Assembly (NCBI GenBank): GCA_902497065.1
Contig: CABVDH010000041.1
Location: 1-9,681 of the forward strand
Origin: an uncultured Collinsella sp.
GTDB lineage: Bacteria; Actinomycetota; Coriobacteriia; Coriobacteriales; Coriobacteriaceae
Direction of reading: 5' to 3'
Length of the DNA stretch: 9,681 nt
This document shows, piece after piece, positions 1 through 5,548 of the stretch. Under the pieces are notes generated by a model, which saw only the letters and a program-made list of their open reading frames with translations, did not search any database and was not told the DNA's origin. How positions within the stretch are numbered: the first letter of the stretch is position 1; the number at the start of each line of letters is the position of its first letter. Position numbers and translations under genes: made by a program.

Positions 1-712
1 GCGCCTCGGGATGTGCCTTGGGCAGCCAGCCGTGCAGCGGGATGATACCGGCCTTTGCGCCGAATCCGAAGAACGCGAGGACGAAGCACGCGGAGGAGAC
101 GGCGGGACCAAAGTCATGCGTACGGAAATCACTGAAGCTGAAGGAACCGCCCACGCCGTTGGTCATGAGCAGGAAGCTCGCCATGATAAGGACAAAGCCC
201 ACGTGCGCGATGACGAAGTAGAGCCAACCGCCCCTAATGGAGTTCTTGTTCTCCTCGATAACGACAAGGAAGTAGCTCGTAAGGGACATGAGCTCAAAGG
301 CGACCAGGAACCAGAACACGTTGTCGGCGGTGATGACGAGCATCATCGAGGCGACGAAGGTGTTCATGAAGAAACCGGCGCGCCCGACCTTGCCCGGGTA
401 CTCATCGAAGTAGGACAGACCGTAGATGAAGCCCGCAAAGGCGAGGATTGAGATGAGGACCACGATCAGGCCCGCAAGGCCGTTGAGCAAGAGCTCGAGA
501 CGGGCGAACGGGAAAAAGAAGACCGTGTTGAGGGACGAAACGTCGCCAAGCACGGCCTCGAGGCCCGCGATGAACGACAGCACGGCCGCGACGGCGCCGA
601 TCAGGCAGCCGGCGGTCTTGGCGGCGTTGTCGGCCTTAATCAGCAGAACCGAGGCGAGCGCACCGATGCACGAGACGGCAAGCGATGCGATAAACAGCGT
701 CATGCTATCCAT
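1..712 (-). CDS. hyfB: Hydrogenase-4 component B / NuoL-like proton-translocating membrane subunit (partial, C-terminus outside window)
   Basis: This is the first 237 residues of a polytopic membrane protein of the NuoL/MrpA/HyfB/HycC antiporter-like family, which anchors membrane hydrogenases and complex I and may move protons. It is very hydrophobic, with segments near residues 4-25, 33-55, 77-100, 115-150, 163-185 and 205-225. The family signatures are visible: AFELMSLTSYFLV contains the buried Glu (E140), and GFGAKAGIIPLHGWLPKAH contains the conserved Lys (K220). Family members are usually 600-700 residues, so about a third is present. The ATG at 712 is preceded by AGGGAG at 8-base spacing and overlaps the end of the upstream ferredoxin gene (stop at 707-705) by 8 bases, which implies translational coupling. 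A second in-frame ATG at 703 is less likely. Position in an fdhF operon makes a HyfB/HycC role more likely than complex I. The family is clear; the exact subunit name is inferred. Confidence 0.88.
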   Translation of the reverse strand, partial: MDSMTLFIASLAVSCIGALASVLLIKADNAAKTAGCLIGAVAAVLSFIAGLEAVLGDVSSLNTVFFFPFARLELLLNGLAGLIVVLISILAFAGFIYGLSYFDEYPGKVGRAGFFMNTFVASMMLVITADNVFWFLVAFELMSLTSYFLVVIEENKNSIRGGWLYFVIAHVGFVLIMASFLLMTNGVGGSFSFSDFRTHDFGPAVSSACFVLAFFGFGAKAGIIPLHGWLPKAHPEA

Positions 713-1322
713 TGTTTACGCTCCCTTCTGCTTTCTCGGACAGGCCCTGGGCCACAGCGGTAACGTCGACGACCGGACCGTTTTCGATCGAGCGCAGGCG
801 CTTGGCCTCGTCGAGCTCGCGATCGGCCGCGCCACCCATGACGGTCAGCGCCTTGGTAGGGCACGCCGCCACACAATGCGGGCCGTCCGGATCGAATGCG
901 CACAGGTCGCACTTGACAGCGCAGGTGTACTGACCAGGAGCCCACGTAAGCAGGCTGCTCAGGGACTTAGGATACGAAGGCGTCGGGTCGCACATGCCTG
1001 CGACACCGGCGATAGACGTGCCATCGGGATGGATGGCGCCGAAGGGGCACGCGATGGCGCACAGCCTGCACCCGATGCACTCCTGCTCCTTAACGTGGAT
1101 GCGGTCGCCATCGTGCTCGATGGCGTTCACCGGGCAGACCTCGGCGCAAGGGGCACCCTCGCAATGGTGGCAGGCCAGGGCGGCCGAGATGCCGCCGGTC
1201 TTCACGAGCGCCAGACGCGGCGTGTCCTGAAGACCCTGCATCCGGTGGGCATCTGCGCAGGCGGACTGGCATGTTCCGCAGCCGATGCACCTCTCCGGGT
1301 TGATATCGATGAAGCGGTTCAT
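705..1322 (-). CDS. HycB/HydN-like 4Fe-4S ferredoxin electron-transfer subunit (205 aa)
   Basis: This is a cytoplasmic electron-transfer protein with sixteen cysteines in four CxxCxxCxxxC-type or variant clusters: C12/15/18/22 (CIGCGTCQSAC), C51/54/59/63 (CHHCEGAPCAEVC), C82/85/88/92 (CIGCRLCAIAC) and C138/141/150/154. That pattern predicts four [4Fe-4S] clusters, as in HycB, HydN and the DmsB/FdhB family. The start ATG at 1322 has AAGGAAG 5 bases upstream. An in-frame GTG at 1328 is too close to that site. The gene lies between fdhF and the hyfB-like gene and overlaps the latter by 8 bases. The likely role is to carry electrons from formate dehydrogenase to the membrane hydrogenase. Compared with the HydN-like protein at 3700-4218 it has a longer linker between clusters 3 and 4 (about residues 100-135, with two extra cysteines, C111 and C134) and a longer C-terminal tail. 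The precise partner is inferred from position. Confidence 0.9.
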   Translation of the reverse strand: MNRFIDINPERCIGCGTCQSACADAHRMQGLQDTPRLALVKTGGISAALACHHCEGAPCAEVCPVNAIEHDGDRIHVKEQECIGCRLCAIACPFGAIHPDGTSIAGVAGMCDPTPSYPKSLSSLLTWAPGQYTCAVKCDLCAFDPDGPHCVAACPTKALTVMGGAADRELDEAKRLRSIENGPVVDVTAVAQGLSEKAEGSVNNG

Positions 1323-1344
1323 CCCCACTTCCTTTCAAAATAAC

Positions 1345-1379
1345 GGGCCGGGCGTCCGATGCGCTTGGACGCCCGGCCC
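1345..1379 (-). terminator. Strong intercistronic hairpin between fdhF and the HycB-like gene
   Basis: A perfect 13-bp G+C-rich inverted repeat (arms 1345-1357 and 1367-1379, 9-base loop) fills most of the 78-base gap between the fdhF stop and the next start. On the minus strand it is followed by GTTATTTTG, a weak U-tract, so it is more likely a partial terminator or an mRNA processing/stability hairpin than a full stop. It would let fdhF be expressed above the downstream hydrogenase genes. The structure is certain; the function is inferred. Confidence 0.6.
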
Positions 1380-1400
1380 AAAAAGCCAACGAGAACGGGA

Positions 1401-3623
1401 CTACACGATTTGGTTCACATGCGTCTCGTCGTCGAACTTGGCGGCGCCAGGCTCAACGTCCTGGGGAGCGGCGGCGTCCACCAGAGCCTGCTTGAGCTCG
1501 GTGTACTGACGCTCCACCTCGCCCTCTGCCCAAACCTGGTCGGCGATAGCGTCGACCTGGCAGGCGGAGAACTTGTCCTCGGGCGTATGCGAGACCGGGT
1601 CGACCTTGTGGATGGTCAGCTCGTTGCACTTGCCGATCCACCACTGGTAGGTCATGTAGACCGTGCCCTTGTTGATGCGATCGCTCACGTCGGCGCGGCT
1701 GTATACCTGCCCACGGCGGCTGTGGACCGAGACGATGTCGCCATTCTTGATGCCGCGTGCCTGGGCGTCCGCGGGATTCATGCGGACAAAGCCGGGCTCG
1801 TCGGCAAGCAGCGCCAGCGTCTTGCAGTTGCCGGTCATCGAGCGGCAGCTGTAGTGGCCGACCTCGCGGACGGTGCACAGGATGAGCGGGTACTCATCGT
1901 CGGGAAGCTCGGAGGGCGCCTCCCAGTCGTGCGCCATCAGGTTGGCGCGGCCGTCCTTGGTGGTGAACTTGCCACCAGCGAACATGTCGGGCGTACCGTG
2001 GTCGTTCACATCGGTGCTCTTGACCGGCCACTGGGCGTAACCGCCCTCGGGAGCCATCTTCTCGTAGGTCGCGCCCACAAAGTTGGGGCACAGGCTAATG
2101 CACTCGTTCCAGATCTGCTCGGTGTTGTCGTAGTGCATGGGATAGCCCATGCGCGTAGACAGGTCCGCGAAGATCTCCCAGTCGTGACGGCACTCGCCCT
2201 TGGGCGGAACAGCCGCGTCAAAGTGCTGGAAGCTACGGTCGGATGCGGTAAAGACACCCTCGTGCTCGCCCCAAGAGGTAGCGGGCAGGATGACGTCGGC
2301 AAGCATGGTCGTCTGCGTCATAAAGATGTCCTGGCAAATGAACAGATCCAGCTCGGAGAGCGTCTTGCGCATACCGGCCGAATCGGGCTCGGTCTGCACC
2401 GGGTCCTCGCCGTAGTTGTAGAAGCAGTGCACCTTGCCCTCGTCGACCAGGTGGCCCAGGTCGGTGAGCTTGTAGCCCTCCTCGAGCGGGAGCTTTTCCT
2501 CGGGCACGCCCCAAGCCTTGGCAAACTTGGCACGCACTGCCGGGTCGGTGACCTTCTGGTAACCAGGGTACAGGTTGGGCAGCATGCCCATATCGCAGGA
2601 GCCCTGGACGTTGTTCTGACCACGCACGGGCGCGAGGCCGGAATTGGGTTTGCCGATCTGGCCGGCAACGCAGGCGATGGAGGCGATGGTATGCACCGTC
2701 TTCAGGTTCTGCTTCTGCTGGCATACGCCCATGCCCCAGCCAATGATGGCAGAGGGCTTCGCCGTGGCGTACATCTCGGCAGCTTGGTGGATCAACGCGG
2801 GCTCGACACCCGTGATGTCCTGTACGGATTCGGGAGTGTAGTTCTTGATGGTCTCCCACCACTCGTCAAAGCCGTTCGTGTGCTCGGCGACGAATTCCTT
2901 GTCGTAGAGGCCATCGTTGACCAAGCAGTTGGCAAAGGCGTTGAGGAACGCGACGTTGCAACCGTTCTTGATCGGAAGGTAGAGATCGGCGATACGCGCG
3001 GTTTCGATATGGCGCGGATCAGCGACGATGATCTTGCAACCCTTTTCTTTGGCTCGCACGATACGCCTTGCGACGATGGGGTGCGAATCGGCAGGGTTAT
3101 AGCCGAAGAGGAAAATGCAGCCCGCATCCTCCATACCGGGGATGGAGCATGACATGCAACCTGAACCAACCGTGTCCATCAGACCGAGGACAGTAGGGCC
3201 GTGTCAAGTACGGGCGCAGTTGTCCACGCTGTGGGTGCCGATGCACGCACGCGTAAACTTCTGCATGACGTAGTTCGCCTCATTGCCGCCGCCTCGCGAA
3301 GAGCCGGTGGTCATGACAGCATTAGGACCATATTCGTCAATTATGGCCTGCATCTTAGATGCGGTGAAATCCAGTGCCTCGTCCCAGCTTACGCGCTCAA
3401 GATCCGCGCCCTTAGTGCGGCGGATCATCGGGTGCAGTACGCGAGGAGTCAAGATCTTGGTGTCGTTGATGAAGTCGTAGCCGCTCATGCCCTTAAGGCA
3501 CAGCTCGCCCTGATTGGTGATGCCGTTGAGCGGTTCGGTGCCCACGACCTGGCCGTTTTGGACCAGGAGGTTGAACTGGCAACCGGCGCCGCAGTACGGG
3601 CAGATCACTTTATGCTTCTCCAT
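1401..3623 (-). CDS. fdhF: Formate dehydrogenase-H, molybdopterin selenoprotein (740 aa, Sec140 encoded by TGA)
   Basis: This catalyses formate oxidation to CO2 at a bis-MGD Mo (or W) centre and passes electrons to the ferredoxin-like subunits encoded around it. The N-terminus has the [4Fe-4S] ligands C8, C11, C15 and C42 followed by K44. Codon 140 is TGA (3206-3204) in the context DNCART-Sec-HGPTVLGL, the FdhF active-site motif with Sec followed by His141. Downstream are GYNPADSHPIV, PVRGQNNVQG with R334 (equivalent to E. coli Arg333), SWGEHEGVFTA and REVGHYSCRSMTGN. Without Sec the frame would split into an N-terminal 139-residue piece and a C-terminal ORF starting at M149. The ATG at 3623 has AGGAGGG 4 bases upstream and gives an N-terminus colinear with E. 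coli FdhF. No Tat signal is seen, so it is cytoplasmic. The C-terminus is about 25 residues longer than E. coli FdhF. It lies in one minus-strand operon with the HydN-like gene (76 bases upstream) and the HycB-like gene (78 bases downstream). Confidence 0.96.
3173..3206 (-). other. Sec codon (TGA) and SECIS-like hairpin in fdhF
   Basis: The UGA occupies 3206-3204. Downstream on the minus strand, UGUCC (3192-3188) pairs with GGACA (3177-3173), and an inner UC/GA pairing leaves an apical GGUCU loop (3185-3181) and an unpaired U at 3178. The loop begins exactly 18 nt after the UGA, matching the E. coli fdhF SECIS as recalled (GGUCU at +18 nt). This fits SelB recognition, although the stem is only about 5+2 bp. 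The selA/selB/selC genes are not in the window. Confidence 0.85.
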
Positions 3624-3646
3624 GACACCCTCCTTCCTTTTTCTGC

Positions 3647-3662
3647 TACCGAATGCTCGGTA
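3647..3662 (-). other. Small hairpin in the HydN-like/fdhF intergenic spacer
   Basis: A perfect 6-bp inverted repeat (TACCGA at 3647-3652, TCGGTA at 3657-3662, 4-base loop) sits about 24-39 bases upstream of the fdhF start and just before its ribosome binding site. There is no long U-tract after it, only AAAAAGG on the sense strand, so it is not a convincing terminator. It may mark an mRNA processing point or be incidental. Confidence 0.35.
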
Positions 3663-3699
3663 TTTAATATGACAATCATTGGGCCTGTCGTCCCGACGC

Positions 3700-4218
3700 T
3701 TACGCCTCGTTTTCGATGGTGGCGCGGGCACGCTCGGCAGTCAGTTCTGCCAGGCGCTCCTCGTCTACCAGGGTGAGGCCCTTGGTCGGGCACGCCTCGG
3801 CACACGCCGGACCGCCGGGACGGTCCACGCACAGGTCGCACTTGAGCACGAAGCTCTTGGTCTGCGAACCCACGCGCACATCACCCATCAAGACGGGGAC
3901 CTGCGTGGTCGCAACGCTCACGGCGCCAAAGGGGCAGGCCATGACGCAGCTCTTGCAGCCGATGCAGTTGTCCTCGTTGACGCCGATGCGATGGTTCTTT
4001 GGATCAAAGAACAAGGCGCCCGTGGGGCAGGCCTTGGCGCACGGAGCGTCCTCGCAGTGGTGACATGCCACCGGCGCGGAAATCTCGTAGGTGCGCGTTA
4101 CGCGCAAGCGAGGTGCGGCGATGTTGCCGGGAATATCGTGCGCCTCGATGCACGCCGCCATACAGGTTTGGCACCCAATGCAGCGTGAAGAATCAGCCAC
4201 GACTCGTTTATTGCCCAT
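3700..4218 (-). CDS. hydN: HydN-like 4Fe-4S ferredoxin, first gene of the formate dehydrogenase operon (172 aa)
   Basis: This is a cytoplasmic electron carrier with four [4Fe-4S] cluster motifs: C13/16/19/23 (CIGCQTCMAAC), C52/55/60/64 (CHHCEDAPCAKAC), C85/88/91/95 (CIGCKSCVMAC) and C127/130/139/143 (CDLC plus GGPACAEAC). The length and N-terminus (MGNKRVVADSSRCIGC) match E. coli HydN (about 175 aa, starting just before the first cluster). The ATG at 4218 was chosen on that basis; AGGAGG lies 11 bases upstream, somewhat far. An in-frame GTG at 4326, with GGAGGA upstream, would add 36 residues of unrelated sequence and is disfavoured. HydN-type proteins are linked to formate dehydrogenase-H activity or assembly, and this gene leads directly into fdhF. 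The fold is certain; the hydN versus hycB name is inferred from length and operon position. Confidence 0.88.
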   Translation of the reverse strand: MGNKRVVADSSRCIGCQTCMAACIEAHDIPGNIAAPRLRVTRTYEISAPVACHHCEDAPCAKACPTGALFFDPKNHRIGVNEDNCIGCKSCVMACPFGAVSVATTQVPVLMGDVRVGSQTKSFVLKCDLCVDRPGGPACAEACPTKGLTLVDEERLAELTAERARATIENEA

Positions 4219-4270
4219 GTTGTTCACTCCCTCCTGAATCCCATGCCGGAGAGATCCTGTCGACGTAGCC

Positions 4271-4290
4271 CCGGACCGCCCGTGGTCCGG
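4271..4290 (-). other. Hairpin in the 5' leader of the hydN-fdhF operon
   Basis: A perfect 7-bp stem (CCGGACC at 4271-4277, GGTCCGG at 4284-4290, 6-base loop) lies about 50 bases upstream of the first start codon. It is flanked by an 8-base direct repeat, TCGACGTA, on each side. There is no U-tract, so it is not an intrinsic terminator. It could be part of a regulatory leader; no known riboswitch was recognised. Confidence 0.35.
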
Positions 4291-4346
4291 CATCGACGTA
4301 TCGAGTGCATGCGGCGAAACAGGCACTTCGATAGAATTCCTCCAAC

Positions 4347-4375
4347 GATATACAGGCTAAATATACGCAGTTGCA
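4347..4375 (-). promoter_or_regulatory. Weak candidate promoter for the hydN-fdhF-hycB-hyfB operon
   Basis: On the minus strand a -10-like TATATC (4352-4347) follows TGCAAC (4375-4370) at 17-base spacing. An alternative -10, TATATT (4365-4360), has no well-spaced -35. Either would give a leader of roughly 120-135 bases. The match to consensus is poor, as expected if an activator is needed. Confidence 0.25.
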
Positions 4376-4396
4376 GGTGGCAAACTTGAGCATAGG

Positions 4397-4422
4397 CCCT
4401 GCAATACGGGTGTATTGCAGGG
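4397..4422. promoter_or_regulatory. Perfect 11-bp inverted repeat, candidate operator in the divergent spacer
   Basis: Arms 4397-4407 and 4412-4422 are perfectly complementary around a 4-base loop (GGGT). On the plus strand the repeat is followed by GTTTTGG, a weak terminator-like tail, but no plus-strand gene lies upstream to terminate. It sits about 25-50 bases upstream of the candidate formate dehydrogenase promoter, where a dimeric regulator could bind. The half-site CCTGCAA occurs in both arms and again, as TTGCAGG, at 4371-4377. Confidence 0.45.
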
Positions 4423-4551
4423 GTTTTGGCAGGTTGGAATTATTCTCTAGAAGCTATAAAGGTGAGTGTATTACATGCGTACGCCTCAGAGATTTTTATG
4501 CGCTCTCATTTTGGATGTACTACGCTTGTATTCGTGTTTATGGTTATCAAC

Positions 4552-4579
4552 TTGAGTGAAATAAAGTAATCGTTATAAG
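4552..4579 (+). promoter_or_regulatory. Candidate promoter of the RelB-PIN module
   Basis: TTGAGT (4552-4557) and TATAAG (4574-4579) are separated by 16 bases, about 65 bases before the antitoxin start. A 7-bp inverted repeat (ACTTGAG at 4550-4556, CTCAAGT at 4583-4589) brackets it and overlaps the -35. That is where an autoregulating ribbon-helix-helix antitoxin might bind. Confidence 0.45.
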
Positions 4580-4645
4580 ATGCTCAAGTATCGGCACATG
4601 CCGCATTTGACCGACTATATTGCACGCTCATTAAGGGGGCCAGTG

Positions 4646-4804
4646 ATGTCATCGACTCAAAAAAGAGCCATCCTGCAGGTGCGCATTCGCGAGGAAGACA
4701 AGCAGCATGCCGAGCATCTCTACGATGCCATGGGCACATCGCTCGCCGAGGCTGTCCGCCTTTTTGTCGCGCAGAGCATTTTGATGCGCAAGCTTCCCTT
4801 TTAG
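4646..4804 (+). CDS. RelB/DinJ-type ribbon-helix-helix antitoxin, cut by an in-frame TAG (53 aa)
   Basis: The product resembles RelB/DinJ antitoxins: a ribbon-helix-helix N-terminus (ILQVRIREEDKQHAEHLYDA) followed by MGTSLAEAVRLFVAQSI and ending at LPF, the point where DinJ-family proteins normally move into the toxin-binding C-terminal half. The ATG at 4646 has AAGGGGG 6 bases upstream; an upstream in-frame ATG at 4580 lies within or too close to the promoter. At 53 residues it is short for the family (usually 80-110). The frame stays open after the TAG (see 4805-4969), so this is probably a nonsense-truncated antitoxin. The N-terminal DNA-binding part could still fold and repress the promoter, but toxin neutralisation would likely be lost. 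Its partner is the PIN protein starting at 4962. Confidence 0.75.
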   Translation: MSSTQKRAILQVRIREEDKQHAEHLYDAMGTSLAEAVRLFVAQSILMRKLPF

Positions 4805-4969
4805 CCGGTCGCCGTGCGCTCAAAGGACGGCACCGCCGCCTATGGATCGCTCAAAGCATACGGAGATCCCAATCGCCGCTCCGAGGAGCGCAATGCTTGG
4901 ATTGAGTACCTCGCCACAGAAAGCGACGATTCGATTTTGGGTCCCGAGGAAGTAGATATCCATGAGTAG
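4805..4969 (+). pseudogene. Detached C-terminal half of the RelB/DinJ-like antitoxin
   Basis: Directly after the TAG at 4802-4804, the same frame stays open for 54 codons and ends at a TAG at 4967-4969. The decoded part (for example AAYGSLKAYGDPNRRSEER followed by NAWIEYLA) looks like real protein and like the C-terminal arm of longer actinobacterial RelB antitoxins. Its stop overlaps the toxin start (ATG at 4962) by 8 bases, the usual coupling in toxin-antitoxin pairs. That supports an original 107-residue antitoxin. No obvious internal start is seen. A single CAG-to-TAG change could explain the break, and readthrough or a sequencing error cannot be excluded. Confidence 0.65.
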
Positions 4970-5438
4970 CACCATCATCGACGAGACCGTCATCCTGCGC
5001 TACCTGCTTGACGACGACGAGGTTCTGTCACCGCGCGCCGCCAAGGTCATCGCCACGCGCACCGCTCGCGTCTACCCCGAAATCATCACGCGCGTCGTGG
5101 TCACACTGCGCGACGTCTATAAGGTTCCCCGCGTTGAGATTACTGCGGCCATGAAGAGGTTGCTCGATGACGTCATGGTCGACGAGCCCACCGTTGTCGC
5201 CCTTGCCGTCAAACTCTTTGGCAAGACCCATATGGACTTTACCGACTGCCTCCTCGCAGCCCGAACCGCCATCTACAACGATGATGTCGTGAGCTTTGGC
5301 AAGCCCATCATCCAAGGCATGATCGACTACCGCCGCCAGCGCCAAACCGCCGCCGACGCCCGCGACCGCGCCGCCGAAGCCCGCGGACACGGCACCGACG
5401 CCACCATCGACAAGCTCCGCCACCGCCCCCGCAGCTAA
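4962..5438 (+). CDS. PIN-domain (VapC-like) putative toxin with degenerate active site (158 aa)
   Basis: PIN-domain toxins are Mg-dependent RNases. Here the first PIN strand is visible (IIDETVILRYLLDDD, D7 in place), then the helix YPEIITRVVVTLRDVYKVPR, then MDFTDCLLAARTAIYNDDVVSFGKPI. Against the usual pattern (D-x-N, then xEVVYVL, then DFVD, then TFDK), D7 and D95 are kept, the second acidic position is R44 and the fourth is G113. Two of four metal-binding acids are therefore missing and nuclease activity is doubtful. Residues about 118-158 form a highly charged Arg/Ala/Asp tail beyond the domain. The ATG at 4962 overlaps the extended antitoxin frame; GAGGA lies 11 bases upstream. Pairing of a RelB/DinJ-type antitoxin with a PIN protein is a mixed pairing, since classical DinJ partners are RelE/YafQ. 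Confidence 0.75.
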   Translation: MSSTIIDETVILRYLLDDDEVLSPRAAKVIATRTARVYPEIITRVVVTLRDVYKVPRVEITAAMKRLLDDVMVDEPTVVALAVKLFGKTHMDFTDCLLAARTAIYNDDVVSFGKPIIQGMIDYRRQRQTAADARDRAAEARGHGTDATIDKLRHRPRS

Positions 5439-5451
5439 CCCCATCCCCACC

Positions 5452-5522
5452 TAAGTTGCGGTGAAATACGGACTGTTTCATGCCTTTAAAGGCCTCAACA
5501 GTCCGTATTTCACCGCAACTTA
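5452..5522. repeat. Palindromic interspersed repeat, copy 1 (26-bp perfect arms)
   Basis: Arms 5452-5477 and 5497-5522 are perfectly complementary over 26 bases (core GTTGCGGTGAAATACGGACT), with a 19-base centre that contains the palindrome GCCTTTAAAGGC. The unit begins 13 bases after the PIN gene stop and lies between two convergent genes, where it could also act as a bidirectional transcription barrier. No flanking U-tract is seen. A second copy lies at 6735-6804. Confidence 0.9.
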
Positions 5523-5548
5523 TTGAAGGTGGACCGCGAACGATTTCG

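Larger units (their letters stand above)
4219..4645. other. 427-base non-coding region between the divergent formate dehydrogenase operon and toxin-antitoxin module
   Basis: No convincing gene lies here. A 62-codon plus-strand frame (4371-4559) runs through a perfect hairpin and has no ribosome binding site. The region holds the putative leader and promoter of the minus-strand operon (4219-4380), a perfect inverted repeat (4397-4422) and a plus-strand promoter (4552-4579). It is visibly A+T-richer than the flanking genes, especially 4430-4580, where I see no other structure. Confidence 0.6.

Noticed and set aside
1359..3152. A 597-codon plus-strand open frame opposite fdhF
   Set aside because: It is a G+C-bias shadow of the fdhF coding strand. 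The product has no recognisable domain and there is no ribosome binding site, while the opposite strand encodes a textbook formate dehydrogenase.
3204..3206. fdhF as two genes or a pseudogene split by a stop codon
   Set aside because: The TGA is exactly at the Sec position, both halves align with no gap or shift, and a SECIS-like hairpin follows.
3684..3697. A 14-base match (CCTGTCGTCCCGAC) to the 3' part of tRNA-Pro, considered as a possible attachment-site remnant
   Set aside because: It is inside the hydN-fdhF operon, in inverted orientation, and a 14-base match is near chance level for a window this size.
4378..4393. TGGCA...GC pattern resembling a sigma-54 promoter, as used for formate hydrogenlyase in E. 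coli
   Set aside because: The -12 element does not match TTGC, the orientation is opposite to the operon, and the presumed actinobacterial host would be expected to lack sigma-54.
4371..4559. 62-codon plus-strand ORF in the divergent spacer
   Set aside because: No ribosome binding site. It runs through a perfect inverted repeat in promoter-like DNA and its composition is not protein-like.
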